A DNA stretch of 64,000 bases from Mycolicibacterium boenickei (GTDB lineage Bacteria; Actinomycetota; Actinomycetes; Mycobacteriales; Mycobacteriaceae), in contig NZ_AP022579.1 in the NCBI RefSeq assembly GCF_010731295.1, positions 6,448,001 to 6,512,000 on the forward strand, written 5' to 3'. Position 1 is the first letter of the stretch. Each line of letters opens with the position of its first letter. Position numbers and translations under genes: made by a program. The notes below the pieces were generated by a model. It did not search any database. It was not told where the DNA came from and saw only the letters and a program-made list of their open reading frames with translations. Of the stretch, positions 47,621 to 62,124 are shown one piece after another.

Positions 47621-47684
47621 GGTTGCGGGCCGATGCACCCCGCGGAACCCCCGACTGGCGGGGCTGTGGATAACCCTGCCCAAG

Positions 47685-47732
47685 AGACGCGAAAACCCCC
47701 AAAATCCGGGGATTTTGGGGGTTTTCGCGTCT
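47685..47732 (-). terminator. rpoC terminator hairpin
   Basis: Perfect 22-bp arms (47685-47706 and 47711-47732; arm starts AGACGCGAAAACCCCCAAAA) with a 4-nt loop, 16 nt after the rpoC stop. Little U-tract follows. Its strong stem suggests efficient termination of rpoBC. Confidence 0.8.
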
Positions 47733-47748
47733 GCTCGCGCAGAAACGG

Positions 47749-51738
<3,990 letters not shown>

Positions 51739-51751
51739 CTACTGGGCGAGA

Positions 51752-55381
<3,630 letters not shown>

Positions 55382-55462
55382 CTAGGTGCTGAGCAATGCT
55401 CAGGCTAGAACACTATGTGCAGGTCAGGTGAGATGGGCAGGATGCAGCCAGCGCAACGTCCA

Positions 55463-55491
55463 ACAATAGCGCAGAACGGCGCATTCCTCAA
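55463..55491 (-). promoter_or_regulatory. Promoter of rpoB-rpoC
   Basis: On the minus strand TTGAGG (55486-55491) and TATTGT (55463-55468) are 17 nt apart. The start site would be near 55456, leaving a leader of about 210 nt. The same TATTGT -10 occurs before rpsL. The rest of 55262-55751 has no recognisable gene. Confidence 0.65.
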
Positions 55492-55751
55492 CCACCACAC
55501 ATCCACTGTATGAAACGGGTAACCCGGCGCTGGCTGGCGTCCCTAAACCCGTCACACATGCTGCCCAACAGATTGGCCTGTCCGTGGCCGTCCGTCAAGA
55601 GGTGACGCGCGGTTCGGTGCGGCGAACTCTCCCCGCAACTGCAGCTCCCGCAAACGCCCGGCCGAGCGGTGGCCACGGCACGACTCACACCGCGCCGAAA
55701 TGAGCGAACTGCCCTGAGGGAACAACTGCCGAACCCGCCCCAGACCGCGAC

Positions 55752-55790
55752 ATGAATCAGGCCGGACCCATGGGGCCCGGCCTGATTCAT
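55752..55790 (-). terminator. Hairpin terminator after mceG
   Basis: ATGAATCAGGCCGG (55752-55765) pairs with CCGGCCTGATTCAT (55777-55790); the middle CCC/GGG can extend the stem with one mismatch. It lies 6 nt after the mceG stop. Confidence 0.75.
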
Positions 55791-55796
55791 CCAAAC

Positions 55797-56882
55797 TCAG
55801 CTCTGGTGAGGTACCTCGATGGCGCCGGTCGGCGCATCGTCCTCGACCGCGCGGTGGTGGCGCGTGGTGGGCTCGTCGCCGAACTCGTGCACCGGCAGCC
55901 TGTGCGTGCCTTCGAGGTCGTCCAGGATCGCGGCCTGCGCGGCAGGCGGCAGGGTGTGCAGGATCTCGCGGACCCTGGCCTGACGCCGGCCCACACCCTT
56001 GCGCTCGGGCATCCCGGGTGTCGCGGTGAGCTGCGGCGGCACGCCTTCGATCTCCTCCACGCCGCCGTCATGCTGACCGGCGTCCAGCATGGCCTGCTCG
56101 GCTGCCGCGGTGGCCTCGTCCTTCTCCTCGGACATACCGATCGGACCGATGCGGCGACCGTTGAGGAACTGCTTGACGACGGGCTCTTCGCTGGTCAGCA
56201 GCACCTCGCGGGGGCCGAACATGACCAGCTGCTTGCGGAACAGCATGCCGATGTTGTCGGGCACGGTACGGGCGATGTTGATGTTGTGCGTCACGATCAG
56301 CACCGTGGCGTCGATCTGCGCGTTGATGTCGATCAGCAGCTGGCTCAGGTAGGCGGTACGGACCGGGTCCAGACCGGAGTCCGGCTCGTCGCACAGGATG
56401 ATCTGCGGGTCGAGCACCAGGGCGCGGGCCAGGCCGGCACGCTTGCGCATACCGCCGGAGATCTCGCCGGGGAACTTGTGGCCGTCATTCGGCATACCGA
56501 CCAGGTCGAGCTTCTCCATGACGATGTTGCGGATTTCGCTCTCGCTCTTCTTCGTGTGCTCGCGCAACGGGAAGGCGGTGTTGTCATAGATGTTCATCGA
56601 GCCGAACAGCGCGCCGTCCTGGAACAGCACACCGAACAGGGTGCGGATCTCGTAGAGCTCCTTGGCCGAGCACTCGAGGATGTTCGTGCCGTCGATGACG
56701 ATGGAGCCGCGCTCGGGGCGCAGCAGACCGATCAGGGACTTCAGGAACACCGACTTACCGGTACCCGACGGGCCCAGGAGCACGCTGACCTCGCCAGCGG
56801 GAATCGACATCGTGACGTCTTCCCAAATCTTTGACGATCCGAAAGATTTGCTCAGCCCCGTCACATCGATCTGGACGCCCAT
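55797..56882 (-). CDS. mceG: ABC transporter ATPase of Mce lipid importers (MceG/Mkl)
   Basis: A 361-residue ATPase. Walker A LLGPSGTGKSVFLKSL (36-51), signature SGGMRKRAGLARAL, Walker B VLDPQIILCDEPDSGLDP, and switch His VTHNINI. The ~110-residue C-terminal extension (from MSEEKDEATAAAEQA) is special to mycobacterial MceG. It energises Mce transporters for cholesterol and fatty-acid uptake. Position before rplL matches Rv0655 (mkl) as I recall. In this genome it directly precedes rpoB. Confidence 0.95.
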   Translation of the reverse strand: MGVQIDVTGLSKSFGSSKIWEDVTMSIPAGEVSVLLGPSGTGKSVFLKSLIGLLRPERGSIVIDGTNILECSAKELYEIRTLFGVLFQDGALFGSMNIYDNTAFPLREHTKKSESEIRNIVMEKLDLVGMPNDGHKFPGEISGGMRKRAGLARALVLDPQIILCDEPDSGLDPVRTAYLSQLLIDINAQIDATVLIVTHNINIARTVPDNIGMLFRKQLVMFGPREVLLTSEEPVVKQFLNGRRIGPIGMSEEKDEATAAAEQAMLDAGQHDGGVEEIEGVPPQLTATPGMPERKGVGRRQARVREILHTLPPAAQAAILDDLEGTHRLPVHEFGDEPTTRHHRAVEDDAPTGAIEVPHQS

Positions 56883-57031
56883 AAAGATCCTTCCGCCTAC
56901 GGCTCACCCCGCCACCTGCTGCGGCCTGTGGCTTGAGTCACCATAGCGCACGCAGCACGGACCACACATGCATGTCTCCCAATATCCGGGAGTACCCAGG
57001 CCCTGGCCGAACCAATCCGCCCATACAAGCA

Positions 57032-57067
57032 AAGAACCCCCGAATCCGTGGGGATTCGGGGGTTCTT
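57032..57067 (-). terminator. rplJL terminator
   Basis: Perfect 16-bp arms (57032-57047, 57052-57067; AAGAACCCCCGAATCC) with a 4-nt loop, 17 nt after the rplL stop. Followed on the minus strand by TTTGCTTGTATGG. Confidence 0.85.
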
Positions 57068-57083
57068 GCGGTCCGGTTTCGGA

Positions 57084-57473
57084 CTACTTGACGGTGACGG
57101 TGGCGCCGGCAGCCTCGAGCTTGCCCTTGGCGTCCTCGGCGGCCTCCTTGGAGACCTTCTCCAGCAGCGGCTTGGGAGCGCCGTCGACCAGATCCTTGGC
57201 TTCCTTCAGGCCCAGGCCGGAGACGATCTCGCGCACGACCTTGATCACGCCGATCTTCTTGTCGCCGGCACCCTCGAGGATGACGTCGAACTCCGACTGC
57301 TCCTCGCCGGCCTCGGCGGCAGCGCCACCGGCAGCGGGGGCGGCGGCAACGGCGACCGGAGCGGCAGCGGTGACCTCGAAGACCTCTTCGAACTGCTTCA
57401 CGAACTCAGAGAGCTCCAGCAGGGTCATTTCCTTGAACGCGTCGAGCAGTTCGTCGGTGGACAGCTTGGCCAT
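57084..57473 (-). CDS. rplL: 50S ribosomal protein L7/L12
   Basis: A 129-residue L7/L12: N-terminal dimerisation helix ([20 protein letters not shown]), an Ala/Gly-rich hinge (about 50-70) and the C-terminal GTPase-binding domain (EKTEFDVIL-type, here [20 protein letters not shown]). The stalk recruits EF-Tu and EF-G. 84 nt after rplJ. Confidence 0.99.
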   Translation of the reverse strand: MAKLSTDELLDAFKEMTLLELSEFVKQFEEVFEVTAAAPVAVAAAPAAGGAAAEAGEEQSEFDVILEGAGDKKIGVIKVVREIVSGLGLKEAKDLVDGAPKPLLEKVSKEAAEDAKGKLEAAGATVTVK

Positions 57474-57557
57474 GTTTATGGTCCTTCCTGATTTTTCTTA
57501 CAGATGTTGGGTGGATTGTGCGGTTGCGATTGAGCAGCAGTTCAAGCGAAGCGGCTG

Positions 57558-58085
57558 CTACGCGGCTTCCTCGGCAGCCTTCTTTTCCTGCAGCGCCGCG
57601 GCGAGGCGGGCAACCTGAGAAGCGGGCGCGTTGAACAGGCCGGCGGCCTTCGACAGGTTGCCCTTCATGGCACCTGCCAGCTTGGCGAGCAGAACCTCGC
57701 GCGACTCGAGGTCGGCGATCTTCTCGACCTCGGCCACGGACAGCGCCTTGCCGTCCATGTAGCCGCCCTTGATGATGAGCGCCTTGTTGTCCTTGGCGAA
57801 CCTCTTGATCGCCTTGGCGGCGTCAACCGGCTCACCCTTGACGAACGCGATCGCCGTGGGACCGGCGAACAGCTCGTCGAGACCTTCAATGCCTGCTTCG
57901 GACGCGGCGCGCTTCACCAGAGTGTTCTTGGCGACGGTGTACGAGGCGGAGTCGCCGAGGGAACGACGCAGCTCAGCCAGGTTCGCCACAGTCAGCCCGC
58001 GGTACTCGGTGACGACGGTGGCCGTCGACGCCTTGAACTGCTCAGCAATGTCGGCAACCGCCGTGGCTTTGTCAGCCTTGGCCAT
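57558..58085 (-). CDS. rplJ: 50S ribosomal protein L10
   Basis: A 175-residue L10 from the ATG at 58085 ([20 protein letters not shown]). L10 is the base on which L7/L12 dimers assemble; the C-terminal helix ([20 protein letters not shown]) holds them. The longer frame upstream lies in the leader and is not coding. Confidence 0.98.
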   Translation of the reverse strand: MAKADKATAVADIAEQFKASTATVVTEYRGLTVANLAELRRSLGDSASYTVAKNTLVKRAASEAGIEGLDELFAGPTAIAFVKGEPVDAAKAIKRFAKDNKALIIKGGYMDGKALSVAEVEKIADLESREVLLAKLAGAMKGNLSKAAGLFNAPASQVARLAAALQEKKAAEEAA

Positions 58086-58293
58086 GCATGCCTCCTTGTG
58101 GTGGGTATCGGGCGCTCCACCAACTTGGGGCCGTGAAATGACGAACGCCCCGACGCAGACAGGTCGGGGCGCAGAGATATCCAGCACGAAACTGGTCTAG
58201 CCTCGTCCTCCTGCGTGGGCCGCCGGGACATTTCCCGGACCTTCAACCGATTGGCGCGAACGCTCATCGGTGACCGACGGTCTTCGGTGGAAC
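58086..58293 (-). promoter_or_regulatory. rplJ leader region (probable L10 leader) with hairpin
   Basis: About 208 nt between the predicted start site and rplJ. It contains a strong hairpin, CGCCCCGAC with its complement (58146-58154, 58163-58171), and a smaller GGGA/TCCC hairpin near 58230-58246. In many bacteria the L10-L7/L12 complex binds such a leader and represses its own operon; that activity here is inferred. Confidence 0.55.
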
Positions 58294-58299
58294 CCGACC

Positions 58300-58329
58300 A
58301 GAGTAGCCGAACACCTACCAATCAGCCAA
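58300..58329 (-). promoter_or_regulatory. Promoter of rplJ-rplL
   Basis: On the minus strand TTGGCT (58324-58329) and TACTCT (58300-58305) with 18 nt between. The IS110 element starts only 27-29 nt upstream of the -35 box, so the promoter is intact but its upstream region was replaced by the insertion. Confidence 0.65.
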
Positions 58330-58366
58330 AACGGGCGCCTTCAGCACCGCGAGCATTGCTCCTATG

Positions 58367-59422
58367 TCAAGCGGCGGCTGGGTGTGGGTCGTTGAGGCGG
58401 GTTTGTTCGTCGGTGTGGAGTCGGTGGTAGACGGTGCGGGCGAGGCGGCGTTTGAGGCAGCGGAGGGCTTCGGTTGATGAGTCGCCGTGGGCGAGGCGTT
58501 TGCGGTAGTAGAGCTGTCCGGGGCTGTTGGCGATGCGGATCTGGGTGAGGGCGATGCGGTAGAGGGCGGCATTGAGTTGGCGGTTGCCTGAGCGTGTGAG
58601 GCGGACGCGTCCGGCGGTGTTGCCCGACCACACGGGGATGGGGGCGGTGCCGCTGTGGCGGGCGAAAGCCGCCTCGTTTTTGAACCGCTTTACGCCGGCG
58701 GTTTCGCCGACGAGTTTGGCCGCGGTCAATTCACCGCAGCCTTGAAGGGCCAGCAGTTCGGGGGCGACATCGTGGACGTGCTGGCCGATTCGAGCGGCGA
58801 GGGCGTTGACGGTGTCGGTCAGGCGGGTGATGTCGTCGAGTTCATCGCGGGCCAGCTCGGCGAGCAGTCCGTGCAGGGTGTCGAGCCAGTTGCCCAGCTC
58901 GGCACGGGTCTTGGCCCGGTCCAGGGCACCGCGTTTGGGGGTGCGGGCGGGGTCGAGTTCATGGATTCGTCCCAGCAGTCGGTTGATTGTTGAGGTCCGT
59001 TGAGCCACAAGGTCTTCGCGGCGATCCACCAGTAGTTTCAACTCCCGTGACACCTCGTCGTGGGCGGCGACGGGCAGATCGGGATACCGCAGCACTGCGT
59101 GTGCGACGGCCAGAGCGTCGATCGGATCGGACTTGCCGCGGGTGCGGGCGCAGGCTCGGGTCTGGGCCATCAGTTTGGGCGCTACCCGGACCACCCGTTG
59201 GCCCGCTGAGAGTAAGTCGCGCTCGAGGCGGGCCGAGAGATTGCGGCAATCTTCGACGCCCCAGAGCAGGTCTTGGCCGAACTGGCTGCGCGCCCACTGC
59301 AACGCCGTGTGGTGCCCGGCGGTGGTCGCGGGGACGACTTTTTCACCTAGTTTGGCGCCGGCCTCGTTGACTGCGACGAAGGTGTGGGTGCGCTTGTGTA
59401 CGTCGGTGCCAACAATCACCAT
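58367..59422 (-). CDS. IS110-family transposase (bridge recombinase)
   Basis: A 351-residue transposase with both family domains. The N-terminal RuvC-like DEDD set is Asp7 (VGTDVHK), Glu57 (GVEDCRN), Asp99 and Asp102 (SDPIDALAVA). The C-terminal Tnp domain has LQGCGELTAAKLVGE and the probable catalytic Ser266 in PIPVWSGNTAG. A coiled linker lies between (about 125-200). Start ATG at 59422 behind GAAGG. The frame is complete, so the element may be active. Confidence 0.95.
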   Translation of the reverse strand: MVIVGTDVHKRTHTFVAVNEAGAKLGEKVVPATTAGHHTALQWARSQFGQDLLWGVEDCRNLSARLERDLLSAGQRVVRVAPKLMAQTRACARTRGKSDPIDALAVAHAVLRYPDLPVAAHDEVSRELKLLVDRREDLVAQRTSTINRLLGRIHELDPARTPKRGALDRAKTRAELGNWLDTLHGLLAELARDELDDITRLTDTVNALAARIGQHVHDVAPELLALQGCGELTAAKLVGETAGVKRFKNEAAFARHSGTAPIPVWSGNTAGRVRLTRSGNRQLNAALYRIALTQIRIANSPGQLYYRKRLAHGDSSTEALRCLKRRLARTVYHRLHTDEQTRLNDPHPAAA

Positions 59423-59471
59423 GGACAGTGCCTTCTTTCATCAAGAGGTGGATGAGTGAAGGTTGGGCCGG

Positions 59472-59615
59472 CCGGCGGACACATCTCAGTGGGGGCGGTG
59501 CCACGCTCCTATCAAGTCACGCCGGTCGGTCCTTCCCACCTGATGTCGGCAGAATGCTCGAATGCCAACCCAGACGGATGGCAGTGCGTGTTTGAGCCAG
59601 ACACCAGGTGGAAAG
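59472..59615 (-). ncRNA. Candidate IS110 bridge RNA (target loop and donor loop)
   Basis: Upstream of the transposase the minus strand can fold into two stem-loops. Target loop: a 16-bp stem (59600-59615 with 59532-59547, two G-U pairs) encloses ACACGCACU (59583-59591), identical to the left flank and core, and CGAGCAUU (59553-59560), complementary to the right flank. Donor loop: a 6-bp stem (59520-59525 with 59472-59477) encloses AUAGGAGC (59505-59512), identical to the right element end, and CACUGAG (59485-59491), complementary to the left element end. Order and sense match the published IS110 (IS621) bridge RNAs. True 5' and 3' ends are not known. Confidence 0.72.
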
Positions 59616-59719
59616 AACCCAACCACCGCAACAGCGGCAATCACCACATTGACACTGAGTGCGTGTCTGTCCCCCGCCACGCCGTCATCAACCAGCAGTA
59701 TGCGCACGCTCGCGGCCCG

Positions 59720-60160
59720 TCAGCGCGCGCCGGCCAGCACCAGGCAGACGAATGCGGCTGCCAACAGTCCGACCCTGACCCAATGCAGGCGGTCCCAGCG
59801 GTTGACCAGTTCGTGGAACTGCCCGGAATCCGCGCCACCGTCCCCGTCGCCGCCGAATCCCGCCGCCACGCGGTTGTTGATCGGCACCAGCGTGGTGAGG
59901 GTCAGCAGGATAACCAGCACCATCAGCACGACCGGCGTGATGAGCAACGGCCCGGGACGCAACACCGCGGCCGCGATCATCAGGGCCACCGATATCAGAT
60001 ACCAGAACGGCATCGCCGCCCCGAGGATCCGCGCGCCGGTGCTGCGCGCCTGTCGGTAGGCGGCGTCGGGCAGCCGCTGCAGGATCGGGTTGGTGAATGC
60101 GGCGACGCCGAACTCGACGCCGAGCAGCGGGCCGGTGACGATGATGGCGAGCATCTGCAC
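59720..60160 (-). CDS. DUF1772 (anthrone-oxygenase-like) membrane protein
   Basis: A 146-residue protein with four hydrophobic segments (LAIIVTGPLLGVEFGVAAF; PFWYLISVALMIAAAVL; TPVVLMVLVILLTLTTL; VRVGLLAAAFVCLVLAG) and the conserved PINNRVA before a soluble WDRLHWVR stretch. I prefer the GTG at 60160 (AAGGA 5 nt upstream); an ATG two codons later is possible. Divergent from an HxlR regulator, which probably controls it. Reaction unknown. Confidence 0.8.
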   Translation of the reverse strand: MQMLAIIVTGPLLGVEFGVAAFTNPILQRLPDAAYRQARSTGARILGAAMPFWYLISVALMIAAAVLRPGPLLITPVVLMVLVILLTLTTLVPINNRVAAGFGGDGDGGADSGQFHELVNRWDRLHWVRVGLLAAAFVCLVLAGAR

Positions 60161-60185
60161 GATTTCCTTCACATCATCGAGCCTG

Positions 60186-60228
60186 GTCAGTACGCTGACA
60201 AAAAACAAGGTACTGACAAATTAGTCAG
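60186..60228. promoter_or_regulatory. Two HxlR-type operators between DUF1772 and HxlR genes
   Basis: Two inverted repeats with the same five-base arms: GTCAG-TACG-CTGAC (60186-60199) and CTGAC-AAATTA-GTCAG (60213-60228). They lie in the 87-nt divergent intergenic region, fitting a local HxlR-family regulator that controls both genes. Confidence 0.6.
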
Positions 60229-60247
60229 CATACGGAGGTCCGGGACG

Positions 60248-60700
60248 ATGGCGGTTTCCAAGAAGGAGGTCGGCGAGTGCCCGATCGACGCGACGCTGTC
60301 GGTCATCGACGGCCGCTGGAAGGGCACCATCCTGTGGCGGCTGGCCGACGGGCCGATGCGCACCGCCGAACTGCGCCGCAGCATTCCCGACATCACCGAG
60401 CGCATGCTCATCCGGCACCTGCACGATCTGGTCGACGCCGGGATCATCGATCGCCACGACGCGGGCACGGTGCCGCCGTGCGTGCACTATTCGATCTCCG
60501 AGTACGGCATGACCCTGGCGCCGGTGCTGGCGGCGCTGTGCGATTGGGGCCGCACCCACATGGAGATTCAGCGGACCGAGCGGGAGACCAAGAAGCGCAG
60601 TCAGCCGCGGACCAGAGCCGCCGCGCCGACCAGGCCGGCGTCCCCGCCCAGTTCGGCAGGCACCACGCGCAGCCCGCGCAGGAATTCCAGCCCGGCATAG
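60248..60700 (+). CDS. HxlR-family transcriptional regulator
   Basis: A 150-residue regulator. The family's N-terminal Cys (GECPIDATLSVIDGRWKG, Cys11) and winged helix (RTAELRRSIPDITERMLIRH) are present. After about residue 115 the chain turns into a Pro/Ser/Arg-rich tail (RTRAAAPTRPASPPSSAG) that overlaps the convergent ROK gene by 100 nt; the tail is probably a read-through into the neighbour and not needed. The ATG follows GGAGG. Confidence 0.87.
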   Translation: MAVSKKEVGECPIDATLSVIDGRWKGTILWRLADGPMRTAELRRSIPDITERMLIRHLHDLVDAGIIDRHDAGTVPPCVHYSISEYGMTLAPVLAALCDWGRTHMEIQRTERETKKRSQPRTRAAAPTRPASPPSSAGTTRSPRRNSSPA

Positions 60701-61497
60701 TCGGCCAGCGCTGCCCGCAGCGGGTCCAACAGCAACGGCCCCGACTTGGCCACTCCCCCGCCGATCACCACCAGGTCCAGGTCGCACACCGCGCCCACCG
60801 AGGCGATCGTCGCCGCCACGGCACGCGCGCCGCGCCCAAATGCTTTGAGCGCCCACTCATCTCCCTGAGCCGCCGCATCGCCGAGCGCCTTGGCGTCGGT
60901 TCCGTCCCACCCATGGCGCCTGGCCCACCGCACCATGCTCGGCCCGGAGGCGATGGTCTCGACGCAGCCGTGCCCGCCGCACGTACAGGGGTCGCCGTCG
61001 TCGGGAGCGACGACGACGTGGCCGACATGTCCGGCGTTGCCGGTCCGGCCGTCATACGGCGCGCCGTCGAGTACGAGTCCACCACCGACTCCGGTCGACA
61101 CCACCATGCCGAGCAGGAACTGTGCACCCCGGCCTGCGCCGCACCATTGCTCGCCGAGCGCCATGCACAGCCCGTCGCCGCCGAGCCGTACCGGCAGGCC
61201 GGTGACGTGAGCCACCCGCTCGACGATCGGGAAGTGTTGCCACTGCGTGATATTGATCGGGCTGACGGTGCCGGTGGGCAGATCGATCGGCCCGGCGGAG
61301 GCGACGCCGACGCCCGTCGCGGCCGTGCCTGCGGCCTGCATGGTCTCGCGGAGCAGTTTCTCCACGACGGCCCACACGGTCTCGGCGTCACCGTCCGGGG
61401 TCGGCAGCTGGGCCCGATGGACCAAACGCCCGTCGTGATCCACCAGCCCGACGGCGATCTTGGTGCCGCCGATGTCGAGCGCGAGGGTGACAGTCAC
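60601..61497 (-). CDS. ROK-family sugar kinase
   Basis: A 298-residue ROK protein. Phosphate-binding DIGGTK (8-13), the catalytic Asp in RLGGDGLCMALGE, the second ATP loop GMVVSTGVGGGLVLDG, and the zinc motif CTCGGHGCVE (about 171-180). It phosphorylates glucose or a similar hexose. No DNA-binding domain, so an enzyme. Between the Rv0649-like gene and the L10 operon it corresponds to Rv0650 in M. tuberculosis, from memory. Confidence 0.9.
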   Translation of the reverse strand: MTVTLALDIGGTKIAVGLVDHDGRLVHRAQLPTPDGDAETVWAVVEKLLRETMQAAGTAATGVGVASAGPIDLPTGTVSPINITQWQHFPIVERVAHVTGLPVRLGGDGLCMALGEQWCGAGRGAQFLLGMVVSTGVGGGLVLDGAPYDGRTGNAGHVGHVVVAPDDGDPCTCGGHGCVETIASGPSMVRWARRHGWDGTDAKALGDAAAQGDEWALKAFGRGARAVAATIASVGAVCDLDLVVIGGGVAKSGPLLLDPLRAALADYAGLEFLRGLRVVPAELGGDAGLVGAAALVRG

Positions 61498-61506
61498 GTG
61501 GCGCTC

Positions 61507-62124
61507 CTAGTGCTTGTGCGTGTTGTCCGGCTGGCGGGGATCACCGGGATGTTCATACCCGGGTGCCAGCTCCACCAGGTCCGCGCACCGCGCGTCGAGC
61601 CATTGCCGGAAAGCCTGCCTGCGCGCGGCGGCCCGGAGATGGGCGGCGATCCGATCGCGGGCCTCATCGAGGGACGGGGTGAGCGGATGCCTGCGCCATC
61701 CGTGCGACCCGGCCTGAGCCTCGGCGAAGCGCAGCGGATTGCGGGCGTGATAAGCGGCCACCTCGGCATCCGAAACCTCAACCGCGGCAGTGACATCGGC
61801 AAACAACGCGCGAGCGGTGGGCGTGCCCAGCACAGCCGCGGCGACACTGCCGATCTCCAACCGGGCGGCGGTGTCGGGCAACACCTCGTCGAGACCGGGG
61901 ACATCGAGATCAGACAGTCCGCGTGCGGTGGCCTCGCCGTCGACCACCCGTTCGGCCACCACGAGTTGCGTCAGCCAGCGACGCAGCTGACGCCCCTCGC
62001 TGGTTCCTGGACGCGGCAGCGCCGAGGCCCGGTTGCCCGCTCGCAGCGCGGCTTCCCGCTCGTCGATCTCCTTGGTAGACACCGGTTTTCCGGCCACCTG
62101 CGCCGCCCACGCCACCTGGTTCAT
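61507..62124 (-). CDS. SurA/parvulin-like (foldase N-domain) protein; position of fabD2
   Basis: A 205-residue protein from the ATG at 62124, overlapping the mannosidase stop (ATGA). It begins QVAWAAQVAGKPVSTKEIDE and later has VEVSDAEVAAYHARNPLRF and a helix (DEARDRIAAHLRAAARRQAF), the layout of SurA/PrsA-type chaperone domains. It ends in a conserved-looking ELAPGYEHPGDPRQPDNTHK tail. In M. tuberculosis the gene at this place is annotated fabD2 (as I recall), yet the malonyl transferase motif GHSxGE is absent here, so that name is not used. No signal peptide. Function unknown. Confidence 0.65.
   Translation of the reverse strand: MNQVAWAAQVAGKPVSTKEIDEREAALRAGNRASALPRPGTSEGRQLRRWLTQLVVAERVVDGEATARGLSDLDVPGLDEVLPDTAARLEIGSVAAAVLGTPTARALFADVTAAVEVSDAEVAAYHARNPLRFAEAQAGSHGWRRHPLTPSLDEARDRIAAHLRAAARRQAFRQWLDARCADLVELAPGYEHPGDPRQPDNTHKH

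Larger units (their letters stand above)
58359..59659 (-). mobile_element. IS110-family insertion sequence, about 1.3 kb
   Basis: The ends are set from matches between the terminal sequences and the element's own bridge-RNA region. The right end (58359, after the transposase) reads ATAGGAG on the minus strand, the left end (59659) begins CTCAGTG, and a CA dinucleotide lies outside each (58357-58358 and 59660-59661), the likely shared core. There are no terminal inverted repeats, as usual for the family. The left non-coding part is about 237 nt and the right one 8 nt, the IS110-group layout. It lies between the DUF1772 gene and rplJ. Confidence 0.82.

Noticed and set aside
58358..59512. Direct repeat GCTCCTAT at 58358-58365 and 59505-59512, first read as a target-site duplication.
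   Set aside because: The second copy lies inside the element between the RNA stems and the transposase; it is better explained as the donor guide copying the right end.
59486..59707. A 73-codon minus-strand frame running through the IS110 left end and its flank.
   Set aside because: It crosses the element boundary inferred at 59659 and overlaps the structured RNA region; the product has no recognisable family.
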